From a virus, in the IMG/VR virus record IMGVR_UViG_3300022198_002773, positions 1 through 20,287 of that record: a stretch of DNA of 20,287 nucleotides. One strand, written 5' to 3'. The notes under the pieces were generated by a model. That model ran no database searches, was not told where the DNA came from, and saw nothing but the letters and a program-made list of their open reading frames with translations. Shown piece after piece: positions 1 to 8,086 of the stretch; position 1 is the first letter of the stretch; each line of letters starts with the position of its first letter. The translations under genes and the position numbers were made by a program.

Positions 1-67
1 GGGGTTGTCCGCTGCCCTCCAGCGGGTGAACCACTCCGAGGCGAAGTCAACGGGGTTGTCCGCTGCC
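1..67. repeat. Short in-frame direct repeat at the left edge
   Basis: The 16 bases ggggttgtccgctgcc occur at 1-16 and again at 52-67, a period of 51 bases (17 codons). On the minus strand both copies encode AADNP within the partial virion gene. The array may continue beyond the window, where it would form a 17-residue protein repeat. Only two copies are visible, and the bases between them cannot be compared with a further unit. Confidence 0.5.
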
Positions 68-1077
68 TCGTATGCGTCACCAGCAACCTTGACAGCAGAA
101 CCGATAGACCGGAACGGTGCTCCGAGCGGAGACGTGTACTTCTGCACGGACCGCCTCGACGCCTCGATAACGTCGGGGTCGCTCATGCCGAGGATTCCTC
201 GCATCACCACGTCGAGCGCATCAGGGTCGCGCCCTGGAGTCGCCCACGGTCGCGGGGCAGACCCACCGTATGGATCCGCCTCATTCATCGGCATGAAGTA
301 GTCGCCAGCAAGAGACGCGCCGGAAGCCGCTACACCCCAGCTGTCCTGTATGTCCTCCCAGGTCGCGCCAGGCTTCTCGCGCTCGACCTCAGCCATGGCA
401 TCAACGATCTTCCGGTACCCGTCCTTCTGCGGGTACCTGTCGTCCATGCCGTTGACGAAAGCCTCGCGCTCATCGGGAGGCATCTTCGACAGAGCCTTCG
501 CGTCTGCGATCCAACTAGCCGTGGAGAAGATCGGCCTGGACGCCGCCGTGACAAGGCCAGCGCCGCGCGACACCAGCGACATCGCGCCAGGCACAGAGAG
601 TCCGAAGTCAGCAAGGTCAGCAACCTTCTGGAACCGGCTCATCTCGCCATCAAGCGCAGCGCCGCCCTGAATCGCCTCATCAGCGACCCGTGGCAAAACC
701 TGCGAACGGACTCCGAACTCGCCAGCCTTGGTGATGGCAGCGGCGACCTCTGGAGTCGCGTTGAGCACGTCGTCGCGCCTCACGCCGAGGGCTTCCCGTC
801 CAACCGCGTAGGCAGACATATCCTCGACGTTCACGGCGGGCTTCGGCTGCGCCCGCAACTTCTGGACAACGAACGCCTTTGCGAGCGCCTTGCGCTTCGC
901 AGGGTCCGCCTCGCTGCCGAGGACAGAAGCCTGCTCGTCTGGCGTGAGAGACACCTTCACGCCAGACGGCCCGTCAGTGCTTTCTAGGTAGTCAGCGAGC
1001 AACCCGCGCTGTGCAACAGGGTCAGTCTCGTCGCCGTAGATGGATGGCTGAACCTCCTTCGGAATGTCGAGTCGCAT
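1..1077 (-). CDS. Probable internal virion (ejection) protein, 5' part only
   Basis: The frame is open from an ATG at 1077 to the left edge (359 codons, no stop), so the 3' end is missing. A GGAG lies 7-8 bases before the ATG, just inside the end of the upstream gene, whose stop is 3 bases away. The visible product starts MRLDIPKEVQPSIYGDETD. It is rich in Ala, Asp and charged residues, has no signal peptide and no enzyme motif I can recognise. A mildly hydrophobic Gly/Ser/Ala stretch lies near residues 165-200. Near the left edge the five residues AADNP occur twice, 17 residues apart. As the last gene of the structural run, after three Ala/Gln-rich proteins, it is best explained as a large ejection or internal core protein, as in P22 or T7-like phages. 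That is inference from position and composition. It could also be a tail-associated protein. Confidence 0.6.
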   Translation of the reverse strand, partial: MRLDIPKEVQPSIYGDETDPVAQRGLLADYLESTDGPSGVKVSLTPDEQASVLGSEADPAKRKALAKAFVVQKLRAQPKPAVNVEDMSAYAVGREALGVRRDDVLNATPEVAAAITKAGEFGVRSQVLPRVADEAIQGGAALDGEMSRFQKVADLADFGLSVPGAMSLVSRGAGLVTAASRPIFSTASWIADAKALSKMPPDEREAFVNGMDDRYPQKDGYRKIVDAMAEVEREKPGATWEDIQDSWGVAASGASLAGDYFMPMNEADPYGGSAPRPWATPGRDPDALDVVMRGILGMSDPDVIEASRRSVQKYTSPLGAPFRSIGSAVKVAGDAYEAADNPVDFASEWFTRWRAADNP

Positions 1078-1080
1078 GGA

Positions 1081-2871
1081 CTACAGCTCCAAAGTCTGGT
1101 CTGCCTCACCTGGCTTCACTGGCTGCTTCTGCCCAACCCCGAACCGGTCCACCATGAACTTCTCAAGCAGCGTTCCGGTCGCGGACTTGCCAGCGGCAAG
1201 CCTAGCCAACTGCGACGGGTTGCCCATCACCGCACGGGCTCGCATGGCGTACTCGTCGTCGCTCTTCACCGGCTTGCCGCCAGCCTCGTCCTCGGCGCGC
1301 AGGAGGTACGCGACCTCCGACTCCGAGAGGGGAGGCGCATCGGATGCGGACGGAGGGTCGAAGTACTGGCGGGCGGATGCGGGGTCGAGGATCTGAGCGG
1401 CCGCAAGCGTGGCCCTGCGCTTCGCCTCCTCGTGAACCTCTGGCGGAACTCCACCGGCACCGCCGCCGTTGGCCTTGACGTACTCGCGGTACGCGGTGTC
1501 GTAGACCGACTTGCGGAGGATGTCCAAGTTATGCCTGCTGCGGCCTTCAACCTCCTTGTCTGTCTGCGCGCGGATCAACCCAGGCGTCGCAGCAATGCGC
1601 GACTGCTGGGTGTCAGCAGCCTGCCCAGTGGGCACCTCGTAAGCCTTGGTCTCCATACGGTTGAACAGACCCAAGTACGGGAGATCTTCGGCAGTCGGCT
1701 TGTATCCCTGGAACCGGATGGCGTTGGCGATCTCGGCACCGCGCTGGATGGCGGCAACCTGTTGTGCCTGGGATTCCGCATCGGCGGCTGACTGCCTCTG
1801 CATCAGCGCCGCCATCGAGTCCTGGTACTGCCCCATGCGCTGCGTGTAGAAGTTCTCGTACTGTTGGACGAGCGCAGCCGCTTCTGCCGGGGACTTGCCA
1901 AGCTCCTTCGCGCGTCGGCGAAGGAGCATCGACGCCTCCTGCGGCGTAGGCGCGTAGTCGGGCCGGAACCCGACTGACACCAGCGGGTTCTCTACGGGAA
2001 CGTCAGTCTGGAGCGTGGGGTTCACGCCCTCCATCGACCGCACCTCGGCAAGCAGCCTTCTCGCGTCCTCCTCCGACAGCACACCCTGCCGCACGCGGGA
2101 GATGATGTTCACCTCCTCGGGACTGGTGCCAGCCGACTCCATCTCGCTCAGGTGGTCGCCACCAGCGAGGTTGAAGTTGACGACGCGCCGAACCAGATCC
2201 TGCTCCTGCGGAGACAACCGACCGTCCGACAGGATCTCCTCGGTGCGCGACCGGATCTCGTCGTCACTGAGCCCGTTGGTGTTGGTCAGGATGAACCGCG
2301 AGAGGTTGCGGACCGCTGGCGTCTGCTTGGTGAACTTGTCACCCCAGATCGTCTCGGTATCCCCAACCGGAGTCAGCGACGGACCGTCAACCCCTGTGAG
2401 TCCGTAGTTGACTTGACGACGAACCGCAGCAGCATCGGCATCGCCCCAGTGGCCGTCGCCCAGCATGTTCTCCATGTTGGCGCGGACCTCTGCCTCCGAG
2501 AGACCGCCACGGTTTCCGACGATGAAGTCCGACATCCTCTGCGCCTCCGCAGAGGGTGCGACGTTGCCTGCCTGCCTACGCAGGAACTCGCTGAACCCGC
2601 CGCCGACCGGGACAGAGCCGCTGCCTCCAGACCCAGCCGACCGACCGCCACCACTGACGCCGCCCGCTCCCTGCCCGGGAGTCGCCTGCGTCAACCGGTC
2701 CTGCTGAATGTTGCGTGCGTTCTCGCGAGCGAGTTCGCGGTCGAGGGCAGTCGTGGCGAGCCGGTTCCCGAGGGTCAGCCCGTCCAGCGATGACCGAAAT
2801 GCCTGAGCGAACGCATTCGGACCGGAGAGTCCGAGCATCTCTGGATCGACACCGTAGACCGCGCGAGGCAT
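1081..2871 (-). CDS. Probable internal virion protein with two tandem 50-residue repeats
   Basis: The product has 596 residues starting MPRAVYGVDPEMLGL. Its ATG overlaps the upstream stop as TGATG, so it is translationally coupled. A Gly/Ser-rich linker (about residues 66-92) precedes two similar units, about 111-162 and 188-238. Each runs: helix with F-I, a GLS(D/E) turn, a helix with E-I/V-R, an acidic (G/S)DG loop, then VRR-V-N(Y/F)-L. A third, weaker piece (LSEEDARRLLAEVRSM) follows at about 265-280. Residues 320-390 are Ala/Gln/Arg-rich and look like coiled coil. No catalytic motif was recognised. The repeat loops resemble degenerate EF-hands, but no complete calcium-loop consensus is present. 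Position among the last structural genes and composition suggest a DNA-ejection or core protein. This is inference, and a tail protein is the alternative. Confidence 0.72.
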   Translation of the reverse strand: MPRAVYGVDPEMLGLSGPNAFAQAFRSSLDGLTLGNRLATTALDRELARENARNIQQDRLTQATPGQGAGGVSGGGRSAGSGGSGSVPVGGGFSEFLRRQAGNVAPSAEAQRMSDFIVGNRGGLSEAEVRANMENMLGDGHWGDADAAAVRRQVNYGLTGVDGPSLTPVGDTETIWGDKFTKQTPAVRNLSRFILTNTNGLSDDEIRSRTEEILSDGRLSPQEQDLVRRVVNFNLAGGDHLSEMESAGTSPEEVNIISRVRQGVLSEEDARRLLAEVRSMEGVNPTLQTDVPVENPLVSVGFRPDYAPTPQEASMLLRRRAKELGKSPAEAAALVQQYENFYTQRMGQYQDSMAALMQRQSAADAESQAQQVAAIQRGAEIANAIRFQGYKPTAEDLPYLGLFNRMETKAYEVPTGQAADTQQSRIAATPGLIRAQTDKEVEGRSRHNLDILRKSVYDTAYREYVKANGGGAGGVPPEVHEEAKRRATLAAAQILDPASARQYFDPPSASDAPPLSESEVAYLLRAEDEAGGKPVKSDDEYAMRARAVMGNPSQLARLAAGKSATGTLLEKFMVDRFGVGQKQPVKPGEADQTLEL

Positions 2872-3644
2872 CAGTACATCCCCCCGTACTCGCTCTCAAG
2901 CGCGCGTCGGTACGCAGACGCACGCTGCTGACCAGCGCCCTGGAATCCAGCCGCGCTCTGCCCAGACATGGTGCCGCCAACCGGGATGCCACTCGCCAAC
3001 TTCGACAGATCCAGAGCCTCGATGTTCGACGGACTCAGGTTCTGGGCCTGCTCTGCTCCGATGGCACCGAGGCCAGCGGACATATGAGCAGCGCGTCCTG
3101 CGCCGATTGCCTGAATCGCTGCCCCGAGTCCGGCAAACGGCCCGCCAGCCGCCTGCAACCCAGAGCCAACAGCAGCATCGACTCCAGCCCACACGTTGTT
3201 GCCGATGGTGTCCCGATTGATCCGCTGCCCGACAGCTTCATTCGCACGACGCAGCACGTCGAACCGCGACGGGTCGCTGTTCATCTGGAGCAGTCGCTCT
3301 CGAGCGTCCTGATACGCTGCGGCCTGACGCTGCGCCTGAGCCGAGTTCATGGACGACCCAAGCGCGGACTCCAGCGATGTGCCAGAGAACCCCATACGCT
3401 TCGCTGTGTCAGAGTTCAGAGCCTGAGCAAGAGCACGACCCTGCTGATTGCTCTGCTTGAGACCGCCCATGATCCGCTGGACATTCCGCTCCTCGTCGGG
3501 GCGGATGAAGCGGTCGTAGATCTGCTGACCTGTGATCGGCTTGCCAGCGCCAACGCTGACGCCATCAGGGCGCTCCGTGCCGGTCGCGTTGCGAAGTCGC
3601 CGGTAGAGTTCGTCTGTCGAGCCGATGTAGTCGCCAGCAGCCAT
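2871..3644 (-). CDS. Probable internal virion/ejection protein, Gly/Ala-rich
   Basis: This is a 257-residue protein starting MAAGDYIGSTDELYRRL. It is coupled at both ends by TGATG overlaps. The N-terminal 130 residues are rich in Gln, Ala and Arg (for example QAQRQAAAYQDARERLLQM) and look helical. Residues around 155-200 form a Gly/Ala-rich, nearly uncharged stretch (QAAGGPFAGLGAAIQAIGAG) that could insert in or lie on a membrane. This mixture is typical of small podoviral ejection proteins that help form a channel across the cell envelope, such as the P22 gp7/gp20/gp16 group. No sequence family is recognised, so the function is inferred from composition and neighbours. Confidence 0.68.
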   Translation of the reverse strand: MAAGDYIGSTDELYRRLRNATGTERPDGVSVGAGKPITGQQIYDRFIRPDEERNVQRIMGGLKQSNQQGRALAQALNSDTAKRMGFSGTSLESALGSSMNSAQAQRQAAAYQDARERLLQMNSDPSRFDVLRRANEAVGQRINRDTIGNNVWAGVDAAVGSGLQAAGGPFAGLGAAIQAIGAGRAAHMSAGLGAIGAEQAQNLSPSNIEALDLSKLASGIPVGGTMSGQSAAGFQGAGQQRASAYRRALESEYGGMY

Positions 3645-4114
3645 CAGACGGTCCTCCCGATGCGCGCGATGCGTGGGTCAACAACATCCGTCACGCCAGC
3701 AGGATCGTTGTCGAGTCCAGACAGGAACCTGTCCGCGTAGGGCATCAGATACTTCGCAGCGAGCGCGTTCGCGTACTGCATGCCAGCGCCGTGCGCCTGA
3801 CCAGCAGCGTTCACATGCGCTGCGGCCAGACGGTCCCTGCGCTGCGCCTCCTCCGCGATCAGCCTGTTCCGAAGCGCAAGTTCGTCCAGACCGGCGCGGA
3901 GTCCAGCGCCACCGAATACGGAACCGGCTGCGCCCTGTGCCGCACCAGCGCGTGCGAGGTCAACGCCGCGAACACCAGCAGGACCGACAGGCACAGGCAT
4001 CGCGCCTCGAGACTGACCAACAGCCATCTGAGCGCCCTTCATGGCGACAGTGCGCTGTCGGTCAGATTCCTCTCGGAACGGGCGGGTGGAAAACGTCTGC
4101 TTCATCCAGTCCAT
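3644..4114 (-). CDS. Small Ala/Gly-rich virion protein, possibly an ejection protein
   Basis: The product has 156 residues starting MDWMKQTFSTRPFREESD. The downstream gene begins in its stop codon (TGATG). The upstream gap is 20 bases and holds no strong Shine-Dalgarno (only AGGG about 17 bases away), so initiation may be weak or use a nearby start. After a basic N-terminus the chain is Ala/Gly-rich, with a helical segment at about residues 77-125 (LDELALRNRLIAEEAQRRDR) and a C-terminal Asp-containing tail. No domain is recognised. It opens the run of four proteins that probably travel inside the virion, which is an inference from order and composition. The start is somewhat uncertain because of the weak ribosome binding site. 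Confidence 0.62.
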   Translation of the reverse strand: MDWMKQTFSTRPFREESDRQRTVAMKGAQMAVGQSRGAMPVPVGPAGVRGVDLARAGAAQGAAGSVFGGAGLRAGLDELALRNRLIAEEAQRRDRLAAAHVNAAGQAHGAGMQYANALAAKYLMPYADRFLSGLDNDPAGVTDVVDPRIARIGRTV

Positions 4115-4134
4115 GGCAGTACAAGCCTACCCTG

Positions 4135-4797
4135 TCAACGGTACAAAGCAATGACGTTCAGCGATCTGCCAGAACAACGCCAGTGGATGAACCCGTCGAT
4201 GGCGTTCGAGTCCTCTGTGGACGCGCGGAAGTCCACGCGGACCCATGCGTCATGCCAGCCAGACGAGACACTGGACACCGACTCCAGGTGGATCGGAATC
4301 GGAAGCCTCGCAGCGTCCGCACTCGCCTCAACGGTTTGCACGTCGAACGTGGCCTCTGCCACGCCGTCGAGATACAGGGTCGCCGTGACTGCGTGGGTGA
4401 ACACGACTCCTGCGTGCGATGCCGTCTTGGCGTACACGAGATCGATCTCCGTCGTGATCGAAAGCGTGCCGCCATGCTGGACGTAGAACCTGAGCGACAG
4501 ATCCTCCACGTCGAAACTGTTCAGCAGAGCGAACGTGCGTCCGGTCTGGACGAGGATCCCGTCAGCGCCAGCTGCCACAAGAAACCGCACCGGCATCGAC
4601 GCAGGCAGGCGGCTGTTCGACGCAGACCAGACCTCGGTGAGCGCGCTCTTGTGGAACGACTGCGCGTCCAGAGTCACGATGTTCGTCAAGTCGGTAGATG
4701 CGTTGATCGCGTCACCGAAGTCGCTGAACCCACCGGCAACATCCGCTGGGTCGAACGCATCACCGTTGGAGATCACTGGCGCTGTGAAGGTACTCAT
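4135..4797 (-). CDS. Fibre- or appendage-like virion protein, third of a related trio
   Basis: This 220-residue protein starts MSTFTAPVISNGDAFDP. Its ATG overlaps the upstream stop by four bases (ATGA). The N-terminus has the motif shared with its two upstream neighbours: a G-D/F turn, D-A/P-D-V, then F-D followed by a helix. From about residue 60 the chain is beta-rich with alternating hydrophobics (LSLRFYVQHGGTLSITTEID) and ends in VIALYR, typical of a compact jelly-roll or C1q-like trimeric tip. It probably forms a small fibre, spike or neck appendage. This is inferred from architecture, and no named family was recognised. Its stop codon lies within a TTGACA hexamer. A role as a promoter -35 box is doubtful, because a start site at normal spacing would fall inside the next gene. 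Confidence 0.68.
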   Translation of the reverse strand: MSTFTAPVISNGDAFDPADVAGGFSDFGDAINASTDLTNIVTLDAQSFHKSALTEVWSASNSRLPASMPVRFLVAAGADGILVQTGRTFALLNSFDVEDLSLRFYVQHGGTLSITTEIDLVYAKTASHAGVVFTHAVTATLYLDGVAEATFDVQTVEASADAARLPIPIHLESVSSVSSGWHDAWVRVDFRASTEDSNAIDGFIHWRCSGRSLNVIALYR

Positions 4798-5309
4798 CTG
4801 GACACCGCCAGCACGGTCATCGCGCCGCTCGACAGGGTGCAGTCCGCGCCCTCGCCCTCAAGTTCAACCGTCGTCGTGTTCGCGCTAGCCACCGCAAGCC
4901 ACGCGATTTTGAGCAACTGGATCCCGCTCGCCACAAGGTAGTGCGTCCGCTGGATGACCGTGGACCCTCCGATCTTGATTCGCAGGATCGCAACCGGCGC
5001 AGCGCCAGTCACCGTAGCGCGAACCGTGGCCCTGACGAGGTACGCCTGCGTGCTGAACGTCGTGTAGTCGGACGCCGAACTCGGGATGACTGTGGCAGGC
5101 GTGCCGGACAGCGCGGTGCTGGCAGCAGTCTTCGACTCCAGCGACTTCCAGTCCGCCGCAGTTGTGCAGTGCCTCGTGTGGACGGCACCTGTCTCAACCT
5201 GGCTCGCGCCGACCGCGTTGTTGACCAGCGTGGCGAGATCATCAAAGTTCTGCTCAACCTCGTCTGCGTCGAGGCTGTCGCCTGGCCTGATCCTGTACGT
5301 GAGACTCAT
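4794..5309 (-). CDS. Fibre- or appendage-like virion protein, second of a related trio
   Basis: This is a 171-residue protein starting MSLTYRIRPGDSLDADEVEQ. It is joined to both neighbours by four-base ATGA overlaps. The N-terminal 40 residues match the trio pattern (PGDSLDADEVEQNFDDLATL then VNNAVG), a likely helical attachment motif. The rest is Thr/Ser/Val/Ala-rich and beta-predicted, consistent with a small beta-sandwich. It is the shortest of the three and probably occupies the same structure, either as hetero-oligomer subunits or as separate fibres attached in the same way. No enzymatic motif is visible. The alternative is a head-fibre or decoration protein. Confidence 0.68.
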   Translation of the reverse strand: MSLTYRIRPGDSLDADEVEQNFDDLATLVNNAVGASQVETGAVHTRHCTTAADWKSLESKTAASTALSGTPATVIPSSASDYTTFSTQAYLVRATVRATVTGAAPVAILRIKIGGSTVIQRTHYLVASGIQLLKIAWLAVASANTTTVELEGEGADCTLSSGAMTVLAVSR

Positions 5310-5962
5310 CGCGCGAACCCCATCCCGAGGATCGTCCGTCTTGTGACGTGTGCAACCTGGGCGTCATTCTGGCGAAGCTCAGAGCCAAGCATCGTGATCC
5401 TGTGGGCACCAGCATCGAGGAACACGTTCTGCTCAACGTACCCTGACCAGTACACGGTGCCAGATCCGCTCTGCACGGCAGGCACGGTCGAGATCGTATC
5501 CAGCGGCTTGCCGTCAGCCACGAGACGCAGCCGGATTCCGAAGTAGGTGGCGGACGTTCCCGTCGCGCAACTCCACTCGACTTGCCCGACAAGCACCATC
5601 CACATGGACGAGTTGAGCGTGAACTCAAGCGCAACGGGATCGTTGTCGCTCGTGCCGTCTCCAATCGGGATCCACGCGCCGCGAGAGGTCTTCTCCGTGC
5701 CGGATGTAATCAGCGTCATCGCCTTCGCCGTGCCCGGGTTGGGGTCGATGATCAGCAGGCCGGTGTCGTCGTCATGGGTGAACGTCGTGGAGTTCGCGCT
5801 GCCAGAAGGCGCAGGCGAGTTGGCGACGATTACCCCTAAATCCGCGAGGTTGTTCTGGTCGAGATTGTTGCCAGCCTCCTCGGCGCGCTGGAACTCGCGC
5901 ATGAGCAGATCTGCGTCAGCGACGAAGCCATCTCGCGGAACGAACTTTGCCTTGTACAGCAT
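5306..5962 (-). CDS. Fibre- or appendage-like virion protein, first of a related trio
   Basis: I start this 218-residue product at the ATG at 5962, which overlaps the upstream stop as TGATG. A TTG one codon earlier is possible but unnecessary. The N-terminus (MLYKAKFVPRDGFVADADLL then MREFQRAEEAGNN) carries the trio motif: basic strand, R/P-D-G turn, D-A-D, helix with F. Residues 90-218 are beta-rich with conserved-looking aromatic positions (MWMVLVGQVEWSC, VYWSGYVEQNVFLDAGAHRI) typical of a jelly-roll or C1q-like trimer. It probably assembles a tail or neck fibre that contacts the cell. Fold and role are inferred, since no family was recognised. Confidence 0.68.
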   Translation of the reverse strand: MLYKAKFVPRDGFVADADLLMREFQRAEEAGNNLDQNNLADLGVIVANSPAPSGSANSTTFTHDDDTGLLIIDPNPGTAKAMTLITSGTEKTSRGAWIPIGDGTSDNDPVALEFTLNSSMWMVLVGQVEWSCATGTSATYFGIRLRLVADGKPLDTISTVPAVQSGSGTVYWSGYVEQNVFLDAGAHRITMLGSELRQNDAQVAHVTRRTILGMGFAR

Positions 5963-6162
5963 CAAGCGGCCTCAAGTCGCACCATGGCGCGATACAGAGC
6001 GCCATCGTCATCAAGAGACCTTACTGCGACACCGCCGATGGTGCGTAGGGCCTTGTTCACGGCAGCGAGGAAGTCCGACCGCAACTGCCCAGAGGTCACG
6101 CCGAGATCAGCGTTCGCGTTGATGGCGACCTCAAGCCGACGCAGCACCTCAGAACGTGGCAT
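5962..6162 (-). CDS. Small hypothetical virion-operon protein, 66 residues
   Basis: I start it at the ATG at 6162 (MPRSEVLRRLEVAINANADL), which has AGGA about 9 bases upstream and overlaps the end of the nozzle gene by 14 bases. A longer start at 6207 would overlap by 59 bases and add an arginine/threonine-rich tail typical of out-of-frame reading. The product looks mostly helical (SEVLRRLEVAINANA, LRSDFLAAVNKALRTIGG) with a short C-terminal strand-helix. It is coupled to the first fibre-like gene by TGATG. It could be a fibre chaperone or small connector. Nothing in it identifies a function. Confidence 0.6.
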   Translation of the reverse strand: MPRSEVLRRLEVAINANADLGVTSGQLRSDFLAAVNKALRTIGGVAVRSLDDDGALYRAMVRLEAA

Positions 6163-8062
6163 CTGTACCGTCCTGCCGCTGCCCGTGGTCCTCGTAGAAG
6201 ACCTCAAACCCCGCGATGTGAAACGGCTCGTCAGCGCCGGTCGTTGAGAAGCCGAAGCGGATGCTCTTTCCGAGCACGCTCACGTCTGTACTGTCCGTGA
6301 TATCGACCCGAACGGACCGCGTTCTGCGCGAGTCCCACGTCCTCGATGTGCCCCACACGCCATCGTTCCATGTCGTCGCGTCGCTGTCGGCCACGGCGAC
6401 CGTCGAACTCCCACGGTTCGACCGCCCATCCCACGACACCGCCCAGTCCACAGTCAGGCTGTGCGACCCGTCCTGTACGTAGTAGACGATGATGTGCGAG
6501 AACCTCTTGTCTGAACCTGGAGACTTCAAGTCGAGCCAGCGAGTCTCCCAGCGGCCCGTGTACGCGACTCCACGGATGTTCGTGTCCGCGTCCCACAACC
6601 CGAGTTCCCACTTCGACGTGCCGTCAGACGTAGACCTGAACAGCACCAGCGTCTCGCGCTTGTAGTTCATGGCGGCACCGAGGACGAAGCCAGTAAGGCG
6701 AGTGATCGCACCTGTGTCGATGTGGATCGCCCAGACCTCGTTGTTGAAGTCGGACGCGCCAGCGTTCACAGACAGCATGACTCGACGCCCCTCGCGGTCG
6801 GCCCAGCCGAAGGCGTCCTCAAGGTACGCAGGCGGCAGCAGTCGCACCCACTCGTCAAGCTCCCGCGACAGCGGCTCGGTCTGAGAGCCATCAGTGGCGA
6901 AGAACCCGTCATCGCTCAGGAAGTACACCCGACCGTCGAACTGCACAATCGCGCGGTCTGACACAGCGCCCACGCCCTGGCTGATCGGGGAAAGTACAGG
7001 GTCCTCGTTCCTGTCGTGGGACAGCAGGAAGATCGAATGCCGCTTGAACACAAGCGCATAGTCCTGCGCCACAGCCCAGCCGGTCACAACGTCCCCGTCA
7101 GACGACGACACGTCCAGCACGTTCTGCGTCGGGACCGCCTCTGGTGCGCTCAACCCGCTGTAGTAAAGAAAGGACGGCGTGTTAGCCTCGCCCCAGTAGT
7201 ACGTGCGGCCACGAAACACGAACGCGCCCTTACACACTGGCGGCGGAGAGTTCGTACCCTCGGCAGGCAGGCCGACAGTGGAAGGCTCGGACCCGTCCGG
7301 CGTGTAGTCCATCCACAACTGGCCCTTGATCCCACTGAGCCTCCGCATCAGCGTGAACGTCAGCCCGTCTGTAGCGCGGTAGAACTGCCTTGCGACCACG
7401 TTGTTCTGCTGCGGGTAGCAGTTCGACAGCACGGCGACGTTGTACAGGTAGCCAGACGAGCCAACGGCCTCATCGCTGATCGTAGCGATCACGGATGGCT
7501 CGCTCTCTTGTCCTCGGTCGTTGATGTACGTCTGGACGTAGGAGTACGTGGTCGTCGCAGAACCCTTCGCCATGGCGAGGTCCGTGAACAACTCCGTAGA
7601 CGACGCTGCGTCGATCAGGAACGGGTCAACCGGCGGAGGCGGGGCCTTGATTCCCAGCGGCGCGCCGACGTGACCGTCCCATCTGACGTTCTGCGTCTGC
7701 CCGTCAAAGAACATGATCATGTCGGCGTACTGACACGCGCGAGCCGCGTCCCGCGACCGGCGCTGCCTACGCAACCCCTCAAACACCGTATGGAGGTCGT
7801 CACCCTGTAGCAGCGCGATCTTGTCGTCGTAGGCGACGAGGATCTCAGTCGAGCCGTGGTGATGCAGTTGGTACAGGCCGAACGCGCCATTGGTCACGAA
7901 CAGCGGGTCGGTGTCGGTCCAGTCCACAAGCGGGACAATCCCCTTGACCTTCGCCACTTCGCCGCGCTGGGTGAACACGACGCCCTCTGCGTCATTGCTT
8001 GACCCGTCAGCCTGCCAGACGCGAGTATCCAAACCGGTCACGTTGACCGGCTCAAACCGCAT
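6149..8062 (-). CDS. Tail nozzle / phage stabilisation-like protein (beta-propeller type)
   Basis: This 637-residue protein forms the distal short tail beneath the adaptor in podoviruses. I chose the ATG at 8062 (MRFEPVNVTGLDTRVWQADG), with AAAGGG 7 bases before it. A TTG at 8086, directly after the adaptor stop, is the alternative and would add 8 residues. The chain is beta-rich with recurrent blade-like signatures: EILVAYDDKIALLQGDD, ADMIMFFDGQTQNVRWDG, GAFVFRGRTYYWG, DYALVFKRHSIFLLS, DGRVYFLSDDGFFATDG. These resemble nozzle proteins related to T7 gp12 and P22 gp10. Residues about 170-268 are an inserted module (YINDRGQESEPS, VVARQFYRATDG, MDYTPDGSEPSTVGLP) that also occurs in the adaptor upstream. 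The C-terminal ~150 residues look like a beta-sandwich. The nozzle assignment rests on size, blade pattern and position. Confidence 0.82.
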   Translation of the reverse strand: MRFEPVNVTGLDTRVWQADGSSNDAEGVVFTQRGEVAKVKGIVPLVDWTDTDPLFVTNGAFGLYQLHHHGSTEILVAYDDKIALLQGDDLHTVFEGLRRQRRSRDAARACQYADMIMFFDGQTQNVRWDGHVGAPLGIKAPPPPVDPFLIDAASSTELFTDLAMAKGSATTTYSYVQTYINDRGQESEPSVIATISDEAVGSSGYLYNVAVLSNCYPQQNNVVARQFYRATDGLTFTLMRRLSGIKGQLWMDYTPDGSEPSTVGLPAEGTNSPPPVCKGAFVFRGRTYYWGEANTPSFLYYSGLSAPEAVPTQNVLDVSSSDGDVVTGWAVAQDYALVFKRHSIFLLSHDRNEDPVLSPISQGVGAVSDRAIVQFDGRVYFLSDDGFFATDGSQTEPLSRELDEWVRLLPPAYLEDAFGWADREGRRVMLSVNAGASDFNNEVWAIHIDTGAITRLTGFVLGAAMNYKRETLVLFRSTSDGTSKWELGLWDADTNIRGVAYTGRWETRWLDLKSPGSDKRFSHIIVYYVQDGSHSLTVDWAVSWDGRSNRGSSTVAVADSDATTWNDGVWGTSRTWDSRRTRSVRVDITDSTDVSVLGKSIRFGFSTTGADEPFHIAGFEVFYEDHGQRQDGTDATF

Positions 8063-8086
8063 CGAGTTGCCCTTTGCGCCAGCCAA

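Noticed and set aside
2715-3740. Open plus-strand frame of 341 codons
   Set aside because: Antisense to two coupled virion genes, with composition rich in Arg, Ser and His and no motif.
4133-4138. TTGACA as a -35 box for the 156-residue gene
   Set aside because: Normal spacing would put the transcript start after that gene's ATG, and no -10 box is seen.
3673-4941. Open plus-strand frame of 422 codons
   Set aside because: It lies antisense across three coupled minus-strand genes, is Arg/Gln/Ser-rich without domains, and crosses their boundaries. It is a GC-driven shadow frame.
7016-7810. Open plus-strand frame of 264 codons
   Set aside because: Antisense to the nozzle gene, whose beta-propeller-like pattern is continuous through this stretch.
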